From Verrucomicrobiota bacterium (GTDB lineage Bacteria > Verrucomicrobiota > Verrucomicrobiia > Limisphaerales > UBA9464), in contig JAFLEG010000107.1 of NCBI GenBank assembly GCA_017302195.1, positions 1 through 9,726 on the forward strand: a stretch of DNA of 9,726 nucleotides, in the 5' to 3' direction. The notes under the pieces were generated by a model that worked only from the letters and a program-made list of their open reading frames with translations, was not told the DNA's origin and did no database searches. Shown here piece by piece: positions 1 through 6,415 of the stretch (position 1 is the stretch's first letter; the number at the start of each line of letters is the position of its first letter). Position numbers and translations under genes: made by a program.

Positions 1-446
1 GGCGGCGGCGGGCGGCGCTCGACTCCCTCGAGGCGAGGAACCGCCAACTGCATGCCCAACTCGCCGGGGTAACGAACGGTGCCACCTCGTCTCCAGCGGG
101 CGCCGCCTACCTGGCATCGCGAAATGCCCGGTTTGCAGGGACGGCCACGCCCCGGGATACCCTGGAATCGTTTCTCGCAGCGGCACGCCAGGGCGACACC
201 AATGTGCTGTTCCAGGTTCTGGATGACGTGAGCGGCAACGGCATTCGCGCCGCCCTGGAATCCCAGGGTACCGAGAAAACCTTCACCGGGCTTCGTCTCA
301 TGCCGGGATTCCGCATCCGCAGCCTGGAGGAACAGGCAGACGGGTCCGCACGGGTCGAAGTGGAGTTTGATCCACGCACGGCCGCCACGGAATCCCTGAC
401 CTTCCAGCGGGTGAATGGCGAGTGGCGCCTGAGCCTCCGCTTCTAA
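1..446 (+). CDS. C-terminal part of a coiled-coil plus NTF2-like protein (5'-truncated)
   Basis: The reading frame is open from the window edge (first full codon at base 3) to the TAA at 444-446, giving about 147 residues, so the start lies outside the window. The visible part opens with a short Leu/Glu/Arg-rich heptad-like stretch (ALDSLEARNRQLHAQLAG), likely the end of a coiled coil. After a linker comes FAGTATPRDTLESFLAAARQGD, then a beta-rich end with FRIRSLEEQADGSARVEVEF and FQRVNGEWRLSL. This order (ATP..TL.S.L.A...GD, then alternating strands ending in a Gly-x-Trp-x-Leu strand) is what I remember from small Verrucomicrobial proteins with an NTF2/SnoaL-like fold after a coiled coil. That is recollection, not a search result. 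No catalytic residues can be named. An internal ATG or GTG would give only about 80 residues and discard matching sequence, so a truncated longer gene is preferred. Function unknown. Confidence 0.7.
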   Translation, partial: RRRAALDSLEARNRQLHAQLAGVTNGATSSPAGAAYLASRNARFAGTATPRDTLESFLAAARQGDTNVLFQVLDDVSGNGIRAALESQGTEKTFTGLRLMPGFRIRSLEEQADGSARVEVEFDPRTAATESLTFQRVNGEWRLSLRF

Positions 447-738
447 GCCGTAGCCATTCCATAAAAACCAGAGCACTGGGACCGCAGAGGCGCGGAGACA
501 CGGTGAGCAACGCCGAATTCATGGGGGCAGCACCCCTCACCGAACCGTGATTCTGCGTCTCACAATTCCCACGGTCTTTCCTCCGTGTTCTCAGCTCCTC
601 GGTGGTGAAACCCGCCGGTTCCTGCCGCATCGTTGCGCCCCACGGTTGGAGACAGACCCGAGCCCCATCCCGTTGGACGCGGCGTTGGAAACTTCCCCCT
701 TTCGTCTCCACGACGGACGCGCCACGTTGGACCCCGAT
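447..738. other. Intergenic region with repeats and hairpins
   Basis: This 292-base gap separates two same-strand genes. Its first half holds the inverted repeat pair described separately, and short perfect stems are nested within it: CGGTGAG 501-507 with CTCACCG 536-542, and ACCGTG 544-549 with CACGGT 570-575. Its second half has four copies of GTTGGA (645, 672, 684, 726) and a seven-base inverted pair, TGGAGAC 647-653 with GTCTCCA 703-709, which could form a leader hairpin in the transcript of the next gene. The frame of the downstream gene happens to be open back to a GTG at 547, but the translation there is repeat-derived and lies before a clear signal peptide, so it is treated as non-coding. 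No convincing -35/-10 pair was found. Confidence 0.5.
481..606. repeat. Inverted pair of degenerate intergenic repeats
   Basis: Bases 481-510 on the + strand (ACCGCAGAGGCGCGGAGACA...) and bases 606-576 on the - strand (ACCACCGAGGAGCTGAGAAC...) align with one gap at about 21 of 31 positions, sharing the frame ACC.C.GAGG.GC.GAG.ACACGG.G. The copies face each other across 65 bases that contain further short stems. The consensus resembles the ACCACAGAGGCACAGAGACAC-type intergenic repeat that I recall seeing dispersed in many environmental bacterial genomes. That family assignment comes from memory. It may act as a hairpin in RNA or be the relic of a small non-autonomous element. Confidence 0.55.
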
Positions 739-1932
739 ATGAAACGTTTGGGACTGCTCCTGCTGGCCTGCGTTCTTCTCGCCGCGCCCGGTGTCCGGGC
801 GGCGTCGGCCGTCCGGAATGATACCGCCGATGAGTTCAAGAAACAGTCGGCCCTGGGCATGAAGGCGGCCGAATCCCTGTCGCAGGTCACCGGGGTGGCG
901 ATCTCGCCGCTGATGGGCATGGGCGCGCTGGGCGCCTGGAAGTTCTACAAGGCCACGCCCGCGGAGCGCGGCGGCCTCCCGTGGTATGCCCAGCCCTGGT
1001 TCTTCGGCACGGCGCTGCTCATCGTCGGGCTGTGCATGGCCAAGGATGCCGTGGGGCCGGTGGTGCCCTCCGCGCTGAAGAAGCCGCTTGATGTGCTCGA
1101 ACTCTTCGAGAACAAGGCCAGCGCGATCCTGGCCACCGGGGTCATTGTGCCCATCGCGCTCGAACTGTTTGAGCAGATGAAGCCGCACACCTCGGCGGCC
1201 CTGGATCTGGCGGGAGGGCACTTCGCGGCGGCGAATCTGGCCTGGCTTGGCGGACTGATCGCGGTGCCGGTGGCACTGTTCATTTTCGGGGTGGTCTGGC
1301 TGGTCTCCCACACGGTCAACGTGCTGATTCTCATCAGCCCGTTCGCCACCGTGGACGCCGCACTGAAGTCGTTCCGGGCGGCCGTGCTGGGATCGGTCAC
1401 CGCCACGGGATTCCTTGGGGAGCGCCTGGGCGCCGCCTGGTCGCTGATCGTGGTGCTGGTCTGCGTGCTGCTGGCGCCCTGGGCGTTCCGGACGGTGGTG
1501 TTTGGAACCCTCTTCGCCTGGGATCTGGTCACCTTCCGCCGCCGGCGTTTCGCGCCGTCCGGCCAGGGGAACTGGATGTTTACCTCCCGTCCCCTGGGTG
1601 CGGCGCCCACGCGCACCTACGGCCGGATGCTGCGGTCGGATTCGGGACGGCTCGAGTTTGTGTGGCGCCCCTGGCTCGTCTTTCCCGCACGCACCGAGCG
1701 GGTGCCGGAGGGACGTTATCTGGTGGGACGCGGCTTCATCCATTCCGAGATCCTGCGTCAGGACGGGGAACGGGCTACCGATGTCTTCAACCTCCCACCC
1801 CGTTGCAACGGGCATGAGGAGGCTCTGGCACAAATCTACGCGCTGGACGAGGTGCGGCCGGTGGGGCTGCGTGCGGCGTGGGCCTGGCTCCGAGGCCTCG
1901 TTCAGGGACCCTCGGAACCGGTCCGGACATAG
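739..1932 (+). CDS. Uncharacterised multi-spanning membrane protein with signal peptide
   Basis: The product has 397 residues from the ATG at 739. That start is chosen because the protein then opens with a textbook signal sequence (MKRLGLLLLACVLLAAPGVRA, cleavage probably after residue 21 or 22). The frame continues back to GTG 547 only through repeat sequence. Hydrophobic segments are visible near residues 55-68 (weak), 86-101, 128-144, 167-190, 193-206 and 235-262, the last long enough for two passes. A sharp stop of four arginines follows at 267-270. The remaining ~125 residues are polar and probably form a soluble domain on the cytoplasmic face, by the positive-inside rule. No cysteine pairs, metal motifs, Walker motifs or transporter signatures were recognised, and I cannot name a family. 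Its stop is 33 bases from the convergent rsgA stop. The gene appears to stand alone, and its function is unknown. Confidence 0.8.
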   Translation: MKRLGLLLLACVLLAAPGVRAASAVRNDTADEFKKQSALGMKAAESLSQVTGVAISPLMGMGALGAWKFYKATPAERGGLPWYAQPWFFGTALLIVGLCMAKDAVGPVVPSALKKPLDVLELFENKASAILATGVIVPIALELFEQMKPHTSAALDLAGGHFAAANLAWLGGLIAVPVALFIFGVVWLVSHTVNVLILISPFATVDAALKSFRAAVLGSVTATGFLGERLGAAWSLIVVLVCVLLAPWAFRTVVFGTLFAWDLVTFRRRRFAPSGQGNWMFTSRPLGAAPTRTYGRMLRSDSGRLEFVWRPWLVFPARTERVPEGRYLVGRGFIHSEILRQDGERATDVFNLPPRCNGHEEALAQIYALDEVRPVGLRAAWAWLRGLVQGPSEPVRT

Positions 1933-1965
1933 CCGGCGGAGAGACGAAGCGCCCTGCGCGGCCAA

Positions 1966-3090
1966 CTACAGGTCCTCGTCCTCAAAATTCTGCCGGCGTA
2001 TTGCCCGGCCGCGTCCCGGGGACGGCCGGGGGATGCGCTGACGTTCGGCCCGGCTGCCGGCCAGGGTCTGGTGTTCGCCCTGGAGCTTGAGAAACGCCTC
2101 GTACCGGTCGCGAGGCAGCACTCCGGAGGTCGCCGCGGCCCGGACGGCGCAGCCTGGTTCGGCGGCGTGGCGGCAATCGCGAAAGCGGCAGGACCCCGCC
2201 AGCATCCGGATCTCCGGAAACGTCCCGGCCAGGCCCTCCTCATCCAGCCACGCCTGCAGTTCCCGCAGTCCGGGGGTGTCCATCACCAATCCGCCGCCGG
2301 GCAATGGAATCAATTCGCGCCAACTGGTGGTGTGGCGCCCCTTGGCATCCGCGGCGCGCACCTCGATCGTTGCCTGAATCTCCTCCCCGTAGAGGCTGTT
2401 GATCAGGCTCGATTTGCCCACGCCGGACGATCCGATGAAGGCCACCGTCTGGGCCGGGCGGATCGTCCGGGCCATGGCCTGGAGGCCGCGGCGCCGGGGA
2501 ATGCTGGTCACCAGGATCGGCGCCTCGCCGCACACGGCGCGGGCCTCGGCTACCCGGGCCTCCACCGCGGAACACAGATCGGCCTTGTTCAGCACGACCA
2601 CCGGCGCCACCCCGCCGTCGTGGGCCATCATCAGGAACCGCTCGAGCCGGCGGGGACGGAAGTTCGCGTCCAGGGACTGGACGATGAACACCAGGTCCAC
2701 ATTGGCGGCCAGCACCTGCTCCCGGGTCTCGCGTCCGGGCAGCCGCCGTGCGAGTCGGGTGCGGCGCGGGAGGCAGTGGCGGATGACTCCCTTGGACTCC
2801 CCCGGCTGAGGTGTCAGCGCCACCCAGTCCCCGACGCGGGGAAGCGCCGAGGACTCCTCCGTCTCGTGGAGCAACCGACCTGCCAGCGTGGCGGACACCT
2901 CCTCGGCCGCCGTCACCACCGAATACACGTGACGGTCCTCGCCCACGATCCGGCCAGGGACGAGGGCGGCAGTGTCCAGTGCCTTCCACGCCGCGGCCCA
3001 TCCGTCATGCCATCCGAGACCTGACAGGTCCACGGCACCGGCACTGTTGCTGGACGGGGTGGAGTTCAAACAGTCCGGCCTACTGGCCAA
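1966..3090 (-). CDS. rsgA: Small ribosomal subunit biogenesis GTPase RsgA
   Basis: RsgA (YjeQ/EngC) is a circularly permuted GTPase that binds late 30S subunits near the decoding site and is released on GTP hydrolysis. The permuted order is plain in this 374-residue product: OB-fold about 40-110, then G4 NKAD 168-171, G5-like TSI 195-197, G1 P-loop GSSGVGKS 220-227, a switch region with KGRHTT 250-255, and G3 DTPG 271-274. The zinc site follows as C301, C306, H308 and C314 (spacing C-x4-C-x-H-x5-C), then a basic C-terminal tail ending in an acidic patch. Length is close to the usual ~300-350. The start is uncertain. The coordinates give the longest frame, from a TTG at 3090 that overlaps the upstream gene by 11 bases. 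A GTG at 3031-3033 would begin VDLSGLGW, nearer to where relatives begin, and may be the true start. Neither has a Shine-Dalgarno site. Confidence 0.95.
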   Translation of the reverse strand: MASRPDCLNSTPSSNSAGAVDLSGLGWHDGWAAAWKALDTAALVPGRIVGEDRHVYSVVTAAEEVSATLAGRLLHETEESSALPRVGDWVALTPQPGESKGVIRHCLPRRTRLARRLPGRETREQVLAANVDLVFIVQSLDANFRPRRLERFLMMAHDGGVAPVVVLNKADLCSAVEARVAEARAVCGEAPILVTSIPRRRGLQAMARTIRPAQTVAFIGSSGVGKSSLINSLYGEEIQATIEVRAADAKGRHTTSWRELIPLPGGGLVMDTPGLRELQAWLDEEGLAGTFPEIRMLAGSCRFRDCRHAAEPGCAVRAAATSGVLPRDRYEAFLKLQGEHQTLAGSRAERQRIPRPSPGRGRAIRRQNFEDEDL

Positions 3091-5041
3091 CGATCTGGTA
3101 GAAACCCAAACCCGATGCCGGCAGGGGCACCACAGCGACGGTTTCGCCCACCGGTGCCCCCTCGTTTTGCCAGGTGCCCCCGTTGAGGGCGCTCCGGCTC
3201 TGCACCTGATAGGGCGGTGAGCCTCCGGACCAGGTCAGGCGAAGGTTGTTCCCGTCCACGGCCACCGAGATCGCCCCGATCGGGACGCTGTCGCCGGTGG
3301 ACACCGCGTTGGACACCGGACTGACGATCGCCTCGCCCGGGTTCGTGGAGTCCTCCAGCGTCTGATAGGAGGTCACCACCACCAACTGCCGGCCCGGAGG
3401 CACGTTGAACCCGCTCAGGTCGAACGCGAACTCGCCGGACTCCGCCTGGGCATCGTCATCGGAATTCCCGTCGCTCAGCGTGCCGAGATACGCGCCGGGC
3501 AGGAGCACTCCGGACGGGGCGAGCGGGTCAGCCAGATAGACGTCCACATCCACAAAGGGATAATTCTCCAGGATCGGCAGGGCGACCTTGCCGCGGAGGA
3601 TGTTGTTCTCGTACGAAATCAGCTCCGGCGCCGGCGTGGCCGGCGTGGTGACCACCGGCTCATAGTAGGTCTCGTAAAAGCGCTGTTCACTGCCGTCCTC
3701 AAAGGGGAACCCGGTGAATTGGTTGCCGCTCATGCGGTTTGCCCGGGCAATGATGGGCACCGACGGTCCGGCGGACACCAGTTCAGTGCCGGGCACGCCC
3801 ACAAGGGTGTTCCCCTCCAACGTGTCGCTGACCTCGTCAAAGTTCGATCCGATCAGAACGGTCGCGTCATCCGGCAGGGCGAGGAAGTTGGGCTGCGGAT
3901 AGTCCAGGCTGACCGGCGGCGCCTGGGTGACGCCATCCACGCCCACGCCATAGTAGTTCCCGGAAATGCGGATGTTTCGGGCGCTGCTGTAGAACTCGGT
4001 CAGGGTGTTGTACACCGCCAGGTTGAAGATGTTCCTCTCGTTCGCATCATTGACGCCATCCCCCGACACGCCGATCACCGTGCCCGTCGTGTCACGGCCA
4101 TTCTCGATGTTCTCCACACTGGCATCCCCGGGGGAGCGGCCGACCGCCAGCAACTGTTCGTGAATCTCGTTGACGTTGAGGAACGTCTTGCCGTCCGGGA
4201 GCACGTTAAAGTAGTTGCCCGCGACCCGAAGTCCCGGCAGCTCCAGTCCGAGGGTGATGTGGTGGCCGGCGAAGATGTTGAACTCGGAGAGGTCATTCAC
4301 GCCGTCGCTGTCCGTTCCCACGACCAGGTTGTCCGAGTACAGCGGCACCCCCTCGACACGGAACCGGAACGCCGCCACCGCATCGGTGGATCCCTTGACG
4401 GTGACGCCGTCCGGGGCGAGTCCGAACCAGTTGCCCTGGACCCTGCAGTTCCGGGCGCCCTGGATCAGCGCGACGGAGTAGATGGACGGATCCTCGCTGT
4501 TCCCCGCGGTGAAGCGGGCCTGGAAGCTGAGTCCGCGGATGACGACATCGGTCGCGCCGAGGAGGGGCAGGATCGCATTCTCGGAATCTCCGTAGCCGTC
4601 GTACGGCAGGCGGGTCGAGGTCCGGAGGGGCAGGTCCGGGTTCTCGGGATTGGCCGCCGAGGCATCGCTGGTCGAGTCGAGCACGATCTTCAACCGCGCG
4701 TTGTTGCCGGCGAGGATCGGATTGCTGTTCGGCGTGGCACCCGGCTGGGAGTAACCGTCAATGAGCACCCCGGATTTGGTGATGACCGGGTATCCGCCCA
4801 TGGGCGTCGCGAGGACATGCGGACCCTCGCCGGGAATGTTGAACTGGATCCGGTCGAGATCCTGGAGTCCGACCAGGGCCTCCAGAAACGAGGTCTTGCC
4901 GTCGCCCGCCGTGCTGGCGTTGTCGGCGGTGTCCACGACCACGGTGCGGCCCGATCCCGGCGCCGCCGCCGCCGGGACGGTGGCGATCATGAGGGCGACG
5001 AGCGGAAGAATTCGAGGTGGCGGCAAGTGACTGGTGCGCAT
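3080..5041 (-). CDS. Secreted right-handed beta-helix repeat protein
   Basis: The product has 653 residues from an ATG and begins with a signal peptide (MRTSHLPPPRILPLVALMIA, Ala-rich cleavage region about 23-27), so it is exported. The mature N-terminus (TVVVDTADNAS..GDGKTSFLEAL, then IQFNIPGEG and VLIDGYSQPGATPN at 93-105) matches the opening of CSLREA/parallel beta-helix surface proteins. Two motifs alternate through the middle: GN-W/Y-F/Y-G..DG-V/K-T at 203, 275 and 361 with a degenerate GNQFTG at 439, and (V/I)G...DGVND..E.NIF at 241, 323 and about 397. Spacing is 72-86 residues. After residue ~470 come Ig-like strands, and residues ~590-653 form a C-terminal module (LRLTWSGGSPPYQVQS ... 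FYQIVGQ) that recurs in the protein at 7733-8539. No polysaccharide lyase catalytic triad was recognised, so the call is structural: adhesion, surface coating or glycan binding. It lies directly upstream of rsgA on the same strand. Confidence 0.85.
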   Translation of the reverse strand: MRTSHLPPPRILPLVALMIATVPAAAAPGSGRTVVVDTADNASTAGDGKTSFLEALVGLQDLDRIQFNIPGEGPHVLATPMGGYPVITKSGVLIDGYSQPGATPNSNPILAGNNARLKIVLDSTSDASAANPENPDLPLRTSTRLPYDGYGDSENAILPLLGATDVVIRGLSFQARFTAGNSEDPSIYSVALIQGARNCRVQGNWFGLAPDGVTVKGSTDAVAAFRFRVEGVPLYSDNLVVGTDSDGVNDLSEFNIFAGHHITLGLELPGLRVAGNYFNVLPDGKTFLNVNEIHEQLLAVGRSPGDASVENIENGRDTTGTVIGVSGDGVNDANERNIFNLAVYNTLTEFYSSARNIRISGNYYGVGVDGVTQAPPVSLDYPQPNFLALPDDATVLIGSNFDEVSDTLEGNTLVGVPGTELVSAGPSVPIIARANRMSGNQFTGFPFEDGSEQRFYETYYEPVVTTPATPAPELISYENNILRGKVALPILENYPFVDVDVYLADPLAPSGVLLPGAYLGTLSDGNSDDDAQAESGEFAFDLSGFNVPPGRQLVVVTSYQTLEDSTNPGEAIVSPVSNAVSTGDSVPIGAISVAVDGNNLRLTWSGGSPPYQVQSRSALNGGTWQNEGAPVGETVAVVPLPASGLGFYQIVGQ

Positions 5042-5149
5042 CCCAGTGCAATAGCTGGCACATCAACAGAATCAAGGTTGAAGGTCTTGAACGCGGAATC
5101 CCCTTTGTTCGCCGCACAAACATTTCTAGCGTCCGCCCGCGCAGCAAAC
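5042..5149. promoter_or_regulatory. Divergent intergenic region, likely promoters in both directions
   Basis: These 108 bases separate the starts of the leftward beta-helix gene and the rightward ligase-racemase pair, so promoters for both should lie here or just inside the genes. The stretch is visibly less GC-rich than its surroundings. A weak rightward candidate is TTGTTC at 5105-5110 and TAGCGT at 5127-5132, spaced 16 bases. A direct echo, TTGAAGGTC/TTGAACGCG, lies around 5078-5096. No operator palindrome, riboswitch or Shine-Dalgarno site was recognised. The region call rests on gene geometry; the individual boxes are tentative. Confidence 0.35.
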
Positions 5150-6415
5150 ATGACAGAGACGTCGTCCAATCAGGTGGTGGTGCTGGGGGTCGGGGCGTTC
5201 ATGCAGGCCCTGATGCGGATCCTGCGTGAGGACGGGGCGGCGGTGTCCGGTTACCTGACGCGGAACTACGCCCACTACGGACCCCGGAGCGAGGCGTCGT
5301 GCCTGACCGCGGCCGAGTGTCCCAACCCCTGCCCCGACTGGGCGAGCGGGCGGCCCGGACTGCTGGTGCCGATGTCGCTGGAATGGGCGCTGCAACCGTG
5401 GACCGCGGAGTTCCTCACGCTGGATCTGCCGCTGCTGTGCCCGACGGGCGAGGGGCTGAGGCTGGAGCGCGAGCGGGATTTCGCACGCGGACTCTGCGCC
5501 CGCTTCGGAATCCCCTTCCCGACGGCCCACGCTGTCCGCACGCGTGCCGAGGCCGAGGTGCTGGTGCGACGCTCGGGACAGGCGTTCGTGATCAAGAATC
5601 CCCTCTGCGCCCCGACCAGCCCGATCCACACCATCGTCTGCGAATCCCCGGAGGACACCCTCGCGTGGCTGCCGCGGCTCGATGATTCCGAGGGCATCTT
5701 CCTGCAGGAGTACCTCGGCCGCCGCGAGGCCGGACACATCGCGCTGGTGAGCGCCGGGGAGATTTATCCCCTGGTGACCAACCAGGAGTACAAGCGGGCC
5801 TTTGACGGCAATCTCGGAATCGTGGCCGGTGCGCCGCTGGGCGGACTGGTGGAGGTGGATCCGGACGACCGGCATGGTCTGGCGTCCGAACTGCTGGAAC
5901 CGCTCCTCCCCTGGTTCCGGGAGACCGGGTTCCACGGTCCGGTCCAGGTCACCGCCATCCGCCACGACCACCGATGGCATGTGCTGGAATACAACGTCCG
6001 GCTGGGCGTCACCAGCGGACCCCTGATCGCCCGCATGCTGGAGAATCCGCTGGAGACCTTCCGCCGATGCGCCCGCAACGAGCCGCTGGCGCCGCGGTGG
6101 CGCGCAGGCCGCGCGTACGGGTGCTCGCTGACCCTGGCCGGCTATGGATATCCCTTCATCCAGACCGGCGGCCCGCGGGTGCCGGTGACCCTGACGGCTC
6201 CACCGGATTGCGACCTGTGGTGGCAGGAGGTGGCGGACGCGGGTGACGGACGCCTGGAGGCCACCGGTCACCGGATCTGTGATGTCTCCGCCACGGGCGC
6301 GACGCTGCCCGAGGCCATCACCCGGGCGTATGCCAACATCCGGAGGCTGCGCTCGCTGGGCAGCTACTACCGAACGGATGTCGGCGAAACCCTGTGGCCG
6401 CCCGGATCCGAATGA
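5150..6415 (+). CDS. PurD-like ATP-grasp ligase (diverged phosphoribosylamine-glycine ligase homologue)
   Basis: PurD activates the glycine carboxylate as an acyl phosphate and joins it to phosphoribosylamine. This 421-residue product follows the PurD plan throughout: Rossmann-like strand VVVLGVGAF (9-17), ATP-grasp core with K149 (FVIKN) and QEYL 186-189, NQEYKRAFDGN 211-221 (PurD usually QDHKR..DGD), and the metal-binding E280/N282 in VLEYNVR. The C-terminal domain has GYGYP 331-335 and GATLPEAITRAYANIRRL..LGSYYRTDVG, as in true PurD. Key parts differ. GGREHA, the amine-substrate motif, is absent, the glycine-rich loop is replaced by CAPTSPIHTI (153-162), and NVRFGDPETQ has become NVRLGVTSGP. 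A changed substrate is therefore likely, and purD itself is probably elsewhere. The ATG at 5150 places the first strand correctly; the open frame upstream overlaps the divergent gene and is a shadow. The stop overlaps the racemase start (ATGA), implying coupled translation. Confidence 0.85.
   Translation: MTETSSNQVVVLGVGAFMQALMRILREDGAAVSGYLTRNYAHYGPRSEASCLTAAECPNPCPDWASGRPGLLVPMSLEWALQPWTAEFLTLDLPLLCPTGEGLRLERERDFARGLCARFGIPFPTAHAVRTRAEAEVLVRRSGQAFVIKNPLCAPTSPIHTIVCESPEDTLAWLPRLDDSEGIFLQEYLGRREAGHIALVSAGEIYPLVTNQEYKRAFDGNLGIVAGAPLGGLVEVDPDDRHGLASELLEPLLPWFRETGFHGPVQVTAIRHDHRWHVLEYNVRLGVTSGPLIARMLENPLETFRRCARNEPLAPRWRAGRAYGCSLTLAGYGYPFIQTGGPRVPVTLTAPPDCDLWWQEVADAGDGRLEATGHRICDVSATGATLPEAITRAYANIRRLRSLGSYYRTDVGETLWPPGSE

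Noticed and set aside
547..738. GTG start 64 codons upstream for the membrane protein
   Set aside because: The extension is translated from repeat sequence and would bury the signal peptide inside the protein.
298..1965. A 555-residue open frame on the - strand opposite the membrane protein
   Set aside because: Its translation is rich in Arg, His, Gln, Gly and Pro with no domain, while the opposite strand encodes a signal peptide and clean membrane segments. It is a GC-driven shadow.
1933..1965. GCGC..GCGC mini-hairpin between the convergent stops of the membrane protein and rsgA
   Set aside because: A four-base stem with a three-base loop and no T-run is expected by chance in DNA this GC-rich.
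2071..3024. A 317-residue open frame on the + strand opposite rsgA
   Set aside because: rsgA on the other strand carries all five G motifs and the zinc site; the antisense translation has no recognisable features.
3719..5149. Upstream in-frame extension of the PurD-like gene to 898 residues
   Set aside because: It lies antisense to the well-supported beta-helix gene, lacks hydrophobic cores or domains, and ends exactly where the PurD-like first strand begins.
6394..6411. GTG start six codons upstream for alr
   Set aside because: The ATG at 6412 forms an exact ATGA overlap with the upstream stop, and the six extra residues match nothing in the family.
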